Below are positions 6,567 through 13,687 of a DNA stretch of 19,868 bases, piece by piece (within the stretch, counting starts at the first letter, position 1; every line of letters starts with the position of its first letter). Source of the DNA: Porphyromonadaceae bacterium UBA3318 (lineage in GTDB: Bacteria; Bacteroidota; Bacteroidia; Bacteroidales; Muribaculaceae); assembly GCA_002361235.1 (NCBI GenBank), contig DESI01000078.1, forward strand, positions 1-19,868, in the 5' to 3' direction. The notes beneath the pieces were generated by a model, which was not told the origin of the DNA, ran no database searches, and worked only from the letters and a program-made list of their open reading frames with translations. The position numbers were made by a program, and so were the translations under genes.

Positions 6567-6975
6567 TTTCGCATATAGGAATTATAAGAATTGCAAGTCA
6601 CAGAACTGACGGCAAAAGCAAGCTTTCAGCTTCACTGAACGTACAGATTTACACAGAACTTTATACCTTAAAACCTCCGTTCCATGCAAAGCTGACTGTA
6701 ATATTTTTGCCATTGCCACGGAACTGAATGGCGCAAGCGCAGGAATTTACACAGATTGCTTCTGTGATACTTCTGTTGCCGTCAATGACGGCTCTGTGCC
6801 TTGGCCGAGTCTGCAATGAGTGACGAGTGATAAGTGATAACCTTTGTCACTCGTCACTATGACTTATGACCTAATTTGAAGTTCTGTGCCGTTCTTCCAG
6901 TTCAGTGCGGAGCCCGGCATCCGAATAGTTCTGTGACTTGCCTTTCTTTATATTCCTTCAGGCGAATATGCGAAA
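6567..6975. repeat. ~409 bp non-coding element with long imperfect inverted arms
   Basis: The left arm (6567-6607) and right arm (6927-6975) are inverted copies: tttcgcatat (6567-6576) pairs with atatgcgaaa (6966-6975), and gcaagtcacagaact (6593-6607) with agttctgtgacttgc (6927-6941); the middle is similar with small gaps. Pieces of the arm recur inside (acagaact at 6653, agttctgtg near 6879, cactgaac at 6633 facing gttcagtg at 6900). The spacer has no credible ORF. It fills the gap between the higBA operator and the promoter of the DUF3791/DUF3990 operon. It could be a MITE, an IS remnant, or a structured RNA or cruciform. Confidence 0.55.
6819..6858. repeat. 12 bp palindrome of the gtgacgagtga repeat family
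   Basis: agtgacgagtga (6819-6830) and tcactcgtcact (6847-6858) are perfect reverse complements around a 16 nt spacer that itself holds taagtgata. The same word occurs in tandem at 9105-9135, so this is a dispersed repeat. Confidence 0.55.
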
Positions 6976-6992
6976 CTTGAATCAACTTATAC

Positions 6993-7023
6993 ATTGCTAT
7001 TTCAGAATTTATGGTTAAATTTG
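6993..7023 (+). promoter_or_regulatory. Promoter of the DUF3791/DUF3990 operon
   Basis: ATTG at 6993-6996, a 19 nt spacer, then TAAATTTG at 7016-7023. Transcription should start near 7030, which rules out the in-frame TTG at 6994 and supports ATG 7060 or 7081 as the start of the first gene. The right arm of the inverted-repeat element ends 17 bp before the ATTG box. Confidence 0.55.
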
Positions 7024-7080
7024 CATAGTTCGGAATCGGAGCCGAATAATTATTTCTCAATGAAATCTAAAAGTTGTGAT

Positions 7081-7314
7081 ATGCAAACATACGTTGACGC
7101 ATATAATGGGGATGATTCAATACCGGTATTCGTGGCCTTTGCCATTGAACAGTATAAGAATCATAAAGGAATTTCGGGAGAAGAAGCTGCGAGAATATTA
7201 GATGAATACGGCATATTGGATCATCTTGCAGAATTTTATGATGTTCTGCATACCCAAAGTGCCCAGTGGCTTGTGGAAGAAATCGACGAAATGATAGCTA
7301 ACCAAAAATCATGA
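7081..7314 (+). CDS. DUF3791-family small protein (first gene of the DUF3990 operon)
   Basis: A 77-aa protein. Pattern: IPVFVAFAIEQYKNHKGISG, EEAARILDEYGILDHLAEFYD, VLHTQSAQWLVEEIDEMI. This fits DUF3791, a small helical acidic family usually encoded just before DUF3990. It probably partners or neutralises the DUF3990 protein, but this is inferred from gene order. ATG 7081 is chosen; ATG 7060 (MKSKSCD...) is the alternative, and anything further upstream lies before the predicted transcript start. Its TGA overlaps the next ATG (ATGA at 7311-7314), a sign of coupled translation. Confidence 0.75.
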   Translation: MQTYVDAYNGDDSIPVFVAFAIEQYKNHKGISGEEAARILDEYGILDHLAEFYDVLHTQSAQWLVEEIDEMIANQKS

Positions 7315-7802
7315 AGCAGATCTTATATCACGGAGGAAGTCATATAATTCAAATCCCCGAAATCAGGGAGCCGGAGCGAACCCTTGATTTCGGTAAAGGG
7401 TTTTATGTAACTTCGTCTCAGAATCAGGCGGAAAGATGGGTAAAGGCTCATCTTAAACACAAATATACTATTGGTTATGTCAACTCCTATGAATTTGATC
7501 CGGAGGCAATTCCATCTGAATTAAATGTAAAGTTATTTAGGGAAGCAAATGATGAATGGGTCGATTTTGTTATGGCGAACAGGCTGACTCCAGGATTTAC
7601 CCATGATTATGACATTGTTTTCGGCCCTGTTGCCAATGATAATGTTTATACGCAGATAACGCTTTTTGAAGGAGGAATAATCAGCAAGGAAACTCTTATC
7701 AATGAGCTGAAAGCTTATAAACTCGTTGATCAATATCTGTTTCATACAGAAAGGTCGTTGGCATATTTGCGTTATCTTTCCAATTATGCTGTTATAATAT
7801 AA
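7311..7802 (+). CDS. DUF3990 protein, probable ADP-ribosyltransferase-fold toxin
   Basis: A 163-aa protein. The N-terminus ILYHGGSHIIQ (Y6-H7-G8) followed by LDFGKGFYVTSSQNQAERW (26-43, with Y32) is the DUF3990 hallmark. It matches the H...Y layout of ADP-ribosyltransferase folds, where the first His and a following Tyr hold NAD. Later blocks are DYDIVFGPVANDNVYTQITLFEGGIISKETLINELK and a C-terminal VDQYLFHTERSLAYLRY. A third catalytic acidic residue is not obvious; candidates are in DYDIVFGPVANDN. The likely role is a toxin or host-protein modifier controlled by the flanking small proteins; target unknown. It appears full length with no signal peptide, so it should act in the cytoplasm. The upstream overlap is 4 bp and the next gene starts 48 bp later. 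Confidence 0.75.
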   Translation: MKQILYHGGSHIIQIPEIREPERTLDFGKGFYVTSSQNQAERWVKAHLKHKYTIGYVNSYEFDPEAIPSELNVKLFREANDEWVDFVMANRLTPGFTHDYDIVFGPVANDNVYTQITLFEGGIISKETLINELKAYKLVDQYLFHTERSLAYLRYLSNYAVII

Positions 7803-7850
7803 AGCCGATTAGTTGATATTAATCATCGTAGTCGATAAATTTTGGAAATT

Positions 7851-8072
7851 ATGACTGAAACCAAAATAACATCAAAGAATCTTTATCTGCTGCTGCCGTA
7901 TAAAGTGAGCCAACTGGCCATTTTATATGCGAGGAAATTCAATGTTACAATAATTGATGCAATCCGCGCCATTTACAAATCTAATACCTACAAGGAATTG
8001 GAGGACGAGGAAACCAAGCTATGGCATTACGGTCCCGTCGCCCTCCTGGAATACATTTCCGAGCACCACTAA
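7851..8072 (+). CDS. Small partner protein, third gene of the DUF3791/DUF3990 operon
   Basis: A 73-aa protein starting at ATG 7851 (the TTG at 7842 is a weaker alternative). It has a helix NLYLLLPYKVSQLAILYARKFNVTIIDAIRAIYKS, then YKELEDEETKLWHYGPVALLEYISEHH. The block 'YK-LE.EETK-W...P--L' is typical of the short ORF that accompanies DUF3791/DUF3990 pairs. In such proteins it resembles a degenerate antitoxin-like helical domain, but I cannot name a domain with certainty. The 48 bp gap to the DUF3990 gene holds no hairpin, so co-transcription is likely. With two small proteins around one enzyme, one may be an antitoxin and the other a regulator or adaptor. Confidence 0.65.
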   Translation: MTETKITSKNLYLLLPYKVSQLAILYARKFNVTIIDAIRAIYKSNTYKELEDEETKLWHYGPVALLEYISEHH

Positions 8073-8181
8073 TAATATTGACCTTTAAGAACATATCCTT
8101 TGGTAAAATTGGCAAATTATAGGTCTTTCGCCTCAGGTATTCTAAGTATAGGATTGTGCTTATCGCAGTAATCAATAGGCA

Positions 8182-8217
8182 TTTGGTTCCGTGCTTGATG
8201 CACGGATGAGGACAGCC
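8182..8217. repeat. Hairpin repeat, copy 1 (3' of the HEPN gene)
   Basis: tttggttccgtgcttgatg (8182-8200) continuing cacggatgaggacagcc is a near copy of 9048-9082 in the same orientation. It contains a perfect 6 bp stem (ccgtgc/gcacgg, loop ttgat). It sits 26 bp past the stop of the minus-strand HEPN gene, so it may also act as its 3' hairpin. Confidence 0.55.
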
Positions 8218-8242
8218 GGATACTAATTGGAATGTGTAATGA

Positions 8243-8647
8243 CTATTTGTTAATAATGTTTTCGACAGCCGCTATGAATTCCTTTGCCAAAGGTAACATT
8301 AGTTCTATAGTTTCTTTGTCGCAGACATGGAAGTCGTCGTAATCGTTAGCGTGTCTAAGATCAAATAATTCGAAAAATGTCTTTGCGAGTCTGCTTTCAA
8401 GCTTGCTTGTTTTTACAAAATGTTGTGAAAGCATGGATTTGACACCTGCATGTGTCTGTGTCTCTAACTTATTGGCAACCAAGAGTGCAACCACGGCATA
8501 ATAGCAGGCATAATAAAGCCGGCTCACGGCAGAACTGTAAAACTCTCCCTTTGCGAGATATTCCACTTCGTCCAAAGCACTGTGACTGCGAGACAGTCTA
8601 TAAGTCACCAAATTGCGTCTTGCCGTATCGTCAAGTTGCGGTTTCAT
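8243..8647 (-). CDS. HEPN-domain protein (toxin-like partner of MNT)
   Basis: A 134-aa all-helical protein of the HEPN family that pairs with minimal nucleotidyltransferases. Visible blocks: helix 1-2 LSRSHSALDEVEYLAKGEFYSSAVSRLYYACYYAVVALLVA, a conserved His in THAGVKSML, and the C-terminal LFDLRHANDYDDFH (R98, H99, D102, Y103). This R..xxDY form is that of the PF05168-type HEPN; the RNase motif R-x4-6-H of HepT is not clearly present, since the next His after R98H99 is at spacing 8. In known HEPN/MNT systems the HEPN protein is an RNase toxin silenced by nucleotidyl transfer from its partner. The ATG at 8647 is chosen because it overlaps the MNT stop (ATGA, 8647-8644); the frame's upstream extension lies inside the MNT gene. 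Confidence 0.8.
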   Translation of the reverse strand: MKPQLDDTARRNLVTYRLSRSHSALDEVEYLAKGEFYSSAVSRLYYACYYAVVALLVANKLETQTHAGVKSMLSQHFVKTSKLESRLAKTFFELFDLRHANDYDDFHVCDKETIELMLPLAKEFIAAVENIINK

Positions 8648-8961
8648 AACAGTATGCTTTCGCGTTTTACGTTGATGCTGAATGGTGTCTGATGGCTTTC
8701 CCAAATACTTTTCAATAGAACTATCGGTGAAACACGAACGCCGTGTTCTATCTCTATATCATAAAGCTGGCCTACAATCTCCGATCTGCGAGTGACAAAC
8801 GCTTTTCCCTGAACGGTGTCGGGCAACAGGATAAGTAGATCTATGTCGGAATTCATAGAAGCAGTGCCACGAGCCTGAGAGCCGAACAGCAACGTGGTTG
8901 CCTCCGGGAACATCTTGCGCATTACATCCGCTATTTTTCGTATGATGGAATCCTGTCGCAT
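8644..8961 (-). CDS. MNT-type minimal nucleotidyltransferase (antitoxin-like)
   Basis: A 105-aa protein with the pol-beta nucleotidyltransferase signature G27-S28-x10-D39-x-D41 (LLFGSQARGTASMNSDIDLLIL). A third acidic residue is likely in the YDIEIEHG strand (~67-74). In MntA/HepT-type systems such enzymes transfer AMP from ATP to a Tyr of the HEPN partner and inactivate it; this is family knowledge, not shown here. It is the first gene of the pair, overlapping the HEPN gene by 4 bp. The catalytic motif is intact, so the module looks functional. Promoter at 8981-9012. Confidence 0.85.
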   Translation of the reverse strand: MRQDSIIRKIADVMRKMFPEATTLLFGSQARGTASMNSDIDLLILLPDTVQGKAFVTRRSEIVGQLYDIEIEHGVRVSPIVLLKSIWESHQTPFSINVKRESILL

Positions 8962-8980
8962 ATTGGAATCATTGTTGTTG

Positions 8981-9012
8981 CAAATTTAATGTTTCCTAAG
9001 GAGATATCCAAG
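8981..9012 (-). promoter_or_regulatory. Promoter of the MNT-HEPN operon
   Basis: On the minus strand CTTG (9012-9009), a 20 nt spacer, then TAAATTTG (8988-8981), about 20 bp before the MNT ATG at 8961. The -33 box has one change from TTTG. Confidence 0.5.
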
Positions 9013-9047
9013 TAATGGAGAAAATTAATGCAAGATAGAATCAGGCT

Positions 9048-9082
9048 TTTGGTCCGTGCTTGATGCGCGGCCGGGGGCAGCC
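9048..9082. repeat. Hairpin repeat, copy 2 (3' of the symporter gene)
   Basis: tttggtccgtgcttgatgcg and the following cggccgggggcagcc repeat 8182-8217 with a few changes and a 1-base gap. The stem is ccgtgc/gcgcgg with one mismatch and the same ttgat loop. It lies 38 bp past the symporter stop on the minus strand and, with copy 1, brackets the MNT-HEPN pair. Confidence 0.55.
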
Positions 9083-9104
9083 TGCACTACTTTTTTACGA
9101 GTTT

Positions 9105-9135
9105 ATCACTCGTCACTAATCACTCGTCACTCGTC
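9105..9135. repeat. Tandem atcactcgtcact repeat overlapping a stop codon
   Basis: The 14-mer atcactcgtcacta (9105-9118) is followed by atcactcgtcactc (9119-9132) and a partial gtc. The second unit carries the TGA (9122-9120) and last codons of the symporter gene on the minus strand, so the protein ends ...ETSDE encoded by repeat sequence. The same word occurs at 6819-6858. Confidence 0.55.
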
Positions 9136-10322
9136 TCTATTACCTGTTTCGATTTCGGGGCGAAGTAGTGGTTGATGATGATGGCGATGGCGCCGTCGCC
9201 GGTGACGTTGCAGGCCGTGCCGAAGCTGTCCATGGTGATGTACAGGGCTATCATAAGGGCCTGCTCCGTCGGGCCGAAGCCGAGTATCGAACCTAAGATG
9301 CCTAACGAGGCCATGATGGCGCCGCCGGGTACGCCGGGCGCGGCGACGATAGAAATGCCTAACATCATGATGAATCCCGAGAACATGGCGGTGTCATACG
9401 GAAGTCCCTCCATTATCATGATCGTAAGGGCGCAGGCCACTATCTTCAACGCGCTGCCGGACATGTGTATCGTGGCGCATAGCGGAACGGTGAATCCGGC
9501 TATGTCCTCGCTCACGCCCATGCCGATGGCCTGGCGCAGGGTGACGGGTATGGTGGAGGCTGACGACTGTGTGCCCAATGCCGTGAAATAGGCCGGAAGC
9601 ATCTGCCAAAGCATCTTAAGCGGGTTGCGTCGCGCTATGACGCCCGCGATGCAGAACTGCAACACCAACAGCACCAGCGTCATTGCGAATATGATGCCTA
9701 TCACGGCCGCAAACGATTTCAATACCACGGTCACGTCGCCCGCCATGGTCATGTTCAGGAAGATACCGAATATGTACAGCGGAAGCAGGGGAATGATCAG
9801 CCGGTTTATGGTTAGCTCGACGCAGTCGCGGAACTCGGTCGTGAACTTGCGCATGGTGTCGGTCTTGAGATAAGCCATGCAGAGTCCTAACAGGAAGGAG
9901 AGGACCAAGGCCGTCATGACTGTCATCAGCGGCGGCATCTCGATGGTGAAGTAGGGCGCCATGTCGTGCGCACCCATGCTTTCGGCCGTCTGCGTCCTGT
10001 TTCCCACAAGATTGGGGAAAATCGACGAACCTATGAAATAGGAATAGAATCCGGACAGCGAAGTGAAGATATAGGCGATACCGGCCGTGAGCAACAGCAT
10101 CTTGCCGGCCCTTGAGCCGACATCGGAGATGGCAGGAACCACAAAGCCGATGATTATCAAGGGAATCATGAAGCCGAGGAACTGGCCGAATATGGCGTTG
10201 AAGGTCATGAACACCCTTCCTGCCCATAGCGGCATGAAGTATGCGCAGCCTATACCCGCGCCGATTGCCAGCAGTATCCATACCAGCAGATTCACCTTGA
10301 TTCGCTTCCTGCCTGTCCTCAT
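9120..10322 (-). CDS. DAACS-family sodium:dicarboxylate/amino-acid symporter
   Basis: A 400-aa inner-membrane protein with about eight membrane segments. Family marks are the serine-rich first re-entrant hairpin ALGTQSSASTIPVTL, the TM7 region CATIHMSGSA (in place of the NMDGT of glutamate carriers), the second hairpin AAPGVPGGAIMASL and the TM8 motif SFGTACNVTGDGAIAI. This is the fold of GltP, DctA, SstT and TcyP carriers, which couple sodium or protons to import of acidic substrates, Ser/Thr or cystine; the substrate cannot be fixed from sequence. It starts one base after the sufS stop (TAA, one base, ATG), so it is the last gene of the suf operon. A link to cysteine or cystine supply for SufS is possible but inferred. 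Its last codons lie in the repeat 9105-9135. Confidence 0.85.
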   Translation of the reverse strand: MRTGRKRIKVNLLVWILLAIGAGIGCAYFMPLWAGRVFMTFNAIFGQFLGFMIPLIIIGFVVPAISDVGSRAGKMLLLTAGIAYIFTSLSGFYSYFIGSSIFPNLVGNRTQTAESMGAHDMAPYFTIEMPPLMTVMTALVLSFLLGLCMAYLKTDTMRKFTTEFRDCVELTINRLIIPLLPLYIFGIFLNMTMAGDVTVVLKSFAAVIGIIFAMTLVLLVLQFCIAGVIARRNPLKMLWQMLPAYFTALGTQSSASTIPVTLRQAIGMGVSEDIAGFTVPLCATIHMSGSALKIVACALTIMIMEGLPYDTAMFSGFIMMLGISIVAAPGVPGGAIMASLGILGSILGFGPTEQALMIALYITMDSFGTACNVTGDGAIAIIINHYFAPKSKQVIETSDE

Positions 10323-10323
10323 G

Positions 10324-11544
10324 TTATCGAAGTATGTCGAGAGCGCGATTCAGGGCCTTTATGAAGGCCTCCACTTCTTCTCGCGTGTTATAGACGGCAA
10401 ACGAAGCACGTACCGTGCCGGGCACGCCGAGGCGTTCCATCAGCGGCTGCGCGCAGTGATGTCCCGTGCGGACGGCCACGCCCTGCTTGTCAAGAAGCAT
10501 CCCCACGTCGTAGTTGTGTATGTGGCCGACGTTGAAGCTGATGACCGGATCCTTCTGTGCGGCCATGCCGTAGATGGTCAGTTCCGGAATCTTCAGCATC
10601 TTTTCAGTGGCTATGTGCAGCAGCTCGTGTTCATGCTCCGCGATGCGTTCAATGCCGGTTTCCTCGATGAAGTCGAGAGCCTGGCTCAGTGCCGCGATGT
10701 CCACGAAGTCGGGCGTCCCGGCCTCGAACTTGAACGGCAGCTCGGCGTAGGTGGTATGCTCGAACGATACGTGCTCGATCATTTCGCCGCCGCCCTGATA
10801 AGGAGGCATCTTCTCCAGCAGGTCTTCTTTGCCGTACAATACGCCGATGCCGGCGGGACCGTACATCTTATGGCTGGAGAATACATAGAAATCAGCGTCT
10901 ATATCCTGCACGTCGATGCGCATGTGTGGCGACGCCTGCGCGCCGTCAACCAATACGGGTACGCCGTGCGAATGGGCTGTCGCCACCATCTCCTTGACGG
11001 GATTGACGGTGCCCAGCACGTTGCTGACATGCGCGAAGGCCACCATCGCCGTGTTCGGACCGAACAGACCGCGGTACTGGTCCATTTTCAGTTCGCCGCG
11101 TTCGTCGATGTCCACCACGCGCAGGTGCATGTTCTTTTTCTCGGCCAGCAGCTGCCATGGCACGATGTTGGCGTGATGTTCCATCACCGTCAGGATGATG
11201 TCGCCGCCGTCAGGGAGCAGCGAACCGAACGATGACGCCACGAGGTTGATTCCCTCGGTGGTGCCACGGGTGAATATCACCTCGCGGTGCGACCGGGCGT
11301 TGATGTACTGCGCCACGCGACGCCGCGTATGCTCCTGCATGTCTGTGGCCTCCTGGCTCAGAGTATGCACGCCACGATGCACGTTCGCCTTGTGGCTGGT
11401 GTACACATCCACTATGGCGTCCACTACACGCGCCGGGGTCTGGCTGGTGGCCGCGTTGTCGAAATATACCAGAGGCCGTCCCGACACCTGGCGGGACAAT
11501 ATCGGGAATTGCTCGCGTATCTTGGTTATATCCATCACTGACAT
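10324..11544 (-). CDS. sufS: Cysteine desulfurase SufS
   Basis: A 406-aa PLP enzyme that takes sulfur from cysteine, leaving alanine, and passes persulfide sulfur to Fe-S scaffold assembly. Visible landmarks: YFDNAATSQTP near the N-terminus, EHHANIVPW (H123/H124, stacking on PLP), D200-GAQ, K226 in FSSHKMYGP (Schiff-base lysine), and the type-II signature RTGHHCAQPLM with catalytic C364. Length and all key residues are normal for SufS. The start at 11544 overlaps the sufD stop by 10 bp; the internal ATG at 11535 (MDITKIREQF) is equally plausible and would give a TGATG overlap. No sufE or sufU is in the window. Confidence 0.96.
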   Translation of the reverse strand: MSVMDITKIREQFPILSRQVSGRPLVYFDNAATSQTPARVVDAIVDVYTSHKANVHRGVHTLSQEATDMQEHTRRRVAQYINARSHREVIFTRGTTEGINLVASSFGSLLPDGGDIILTVMEHHANIVPWQLLAEKKNMHLRVVDIDERGELKMDQYRGLFGPNTAMVAFAHVSNVLGTVNPVKEMVATAHSHGVPVLVDGAQASPHMRIDVQDIDADFYVFSSHKMYGPAGIGVLYGKEDLLEKMPPYQGGGEMIEHVSFEHTTYAELPFKFEAGTPDFVDIAALSQALDFIEETGIERIAEHEHELLHIATEKMLKIPELTIYGMAAQKDPVISFNVGHIHNYDVGMLLDKQGVAVRTGHHCAQPLMERLGVPGTVRASFAVYNTREEVEAFIKALNRALDILR

Positions 11545-12817
11545 TTCTTATTCGACGGATTGTTGGAGTCGGCCAGGGCGCAGCTTGAGCAGGGGGCCTG
11601 AGCGCCGGCGAACCGTTTTTCGACCAGCAGCCGCAGCCTGTCGCGCAGTCCCGGCATCTCGATGGCGTCGATCACGTCGTTCATGAACGCCTGGCGCAAC
11701 AGCAGCCGGGCCTGTGGCTCGGGGATGCCGCGCGTGCGCATGTAGAACAGCTGCGTCTCGTCCAGCTGTCCCGTGGCGCAGCCGTGGCTGCACTTCACGT
11801 CGTCGTTGTATATCTCCAGTTCGGGACGCGCCTCCACGCGGGCCTGATCTGACGCCAGCAGGTTGCGGCAAGCCTGATAGGCTTCCGTGCCCACGGCTCC
11901 CTCCTCGACCACGATTCGGCCTGTGAAGGCGCAGCGACTCTCGCCGTCGGCCGAGATCTTGAACAGCTCGTCGCTGTGGCAATGCGGCACACCGTGCTCT
12001 ATGCGCGAATATGTGGATATGTGTCGCTCGCAGTCTTCGATGGCCATGCCGTACAGCTTGAGCGAGGCGTTCTCGCCCATGAACCGGCAGTGGTACTCGT
12101 TGCGCGTCGTGCCGTTGAACAGCGTGTGTCCGTTGACGGTGACGCGGCTGTCGCGTTCCTGACGCAGATAAAGCGAGGAGATGCGGCCCGTATGAGCCGA
12201 CGATTCCTCAAGATCGTAGTAATGAAGCGTGGCACCGGGGCCGACAAACAGCTCTACGGTCTGCAACGCTAAGTAGTCCACGTTGTCGCGCTGTGTGCGG
12301 TCGCACACCATGAGACCTGCCTCCGCGCCTTCGTCCAGCACCACCAGGATGCGGCGAATGGACATGAGCGGCCTCACGTCGTTCAGCACGTTTATCAGCT
12401 GGATTGGCGATTTAAGCGCCACCCCCTTGGGTACATACAGCATCAGGCCGTCGCGCACCAGCATTGTGTTCAGGGCCACCACCGGATTGTGTATGTCGGC
12501 GGCATGGCCGTAATATTTCGACACGAGTTCCGGATGACTTTGCGCTATGGTGCGCAGGCTGCCCAACAGCACCCCCTCGGGCATCGGGGGCATATTGGCC
12601 GGGATGGGGAACAGGTCGTTCAGGTCTATGCCGAAATCGGGAGCCAGCATCTGCTCCAGGTCGCAGTTCTCGTAATTGTCGGCGCCCTGACGCGGCAGCG
12701 TGGCCGTGCGCAGTATGTCGGCGGCCTCGGGACGCAGGGCGTTCAGCACCTCCGCGCTGTGACAGTCTATGTCATGGCGCGAGGCGTCGTACAGTTCTAT
12801 GTATTGGTTCAGAGCGT

Positions 12818-12821
<4 letters not shown>
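11535..12821 (-). CDS. sufD: Fe-S cluster assembly protein SufD
   Basis: A 428-aa member of the SufB/SufD family; with SufB and SufC it forms the SufBC2D scaffold on which clusters are built. The N-terminal third is helical; the middle is the repetitive beta-helix (residues ~130-330). The conserved C-terminal block is present: NDDVKCSHGCATGQLDETQLFYMRTRGIPEPQARLLL. The length and absence of extra N-terminal cysteines fit SufD better than SufB (usually ~480 aa). Its ATG overlaps the sufC stop by 4 bp (ATGA, 12821-12818). A Cys-rich tail (CSSCALADSNNPSNKKC) ends the protein. Confidence 0.93.
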
Positions 12822-13573
<752 letters not shown>

Positions 13574-13633
13574 TTTCCTCTATAATTCATTATTCCGATG
13601 CGCCATCCTGTAATATATCTAACATTCCGAGCC

Positions 13634-13665
13634 GTTAAAAAATCGGTGAGGCCACATTTTTTAAC
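13634..13665 (-). terminator. Terminator between the PorE-like gene and sufC
   Basis: gttaaaaaat (13634-13643) and attttttaac (13656-13665) are perfect 10 bp reverse complements, with an inner gtg/cac pair and loop aggc. Read on the minus strand, the stem ends in a run of T, 22 bp past the stop of the PorE-like gene. It isolates the suf operon from the genes upstream. Confidence 0.7.
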
Positions 13666-13687
13666 AAATATGGCGTCACTCTTGTGC

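Noticed and set aside
6443..6992. CRISPR array or tRNA in the repeat-rich spacer
   Set aside because: The repeats are inverted and unevenly spaced rather than regular direct repeats with unique spacers, and no cloverleaf-like sequence was seen.
10087..11235. Long + strand frame (382 codons) opposite the symporter and sufS
   Set aside because: It is antisense to two genes with intact catalytic or transport motifs; long antisense frames are common in GC-rich coding sequence and this one shows no recognisable domain.
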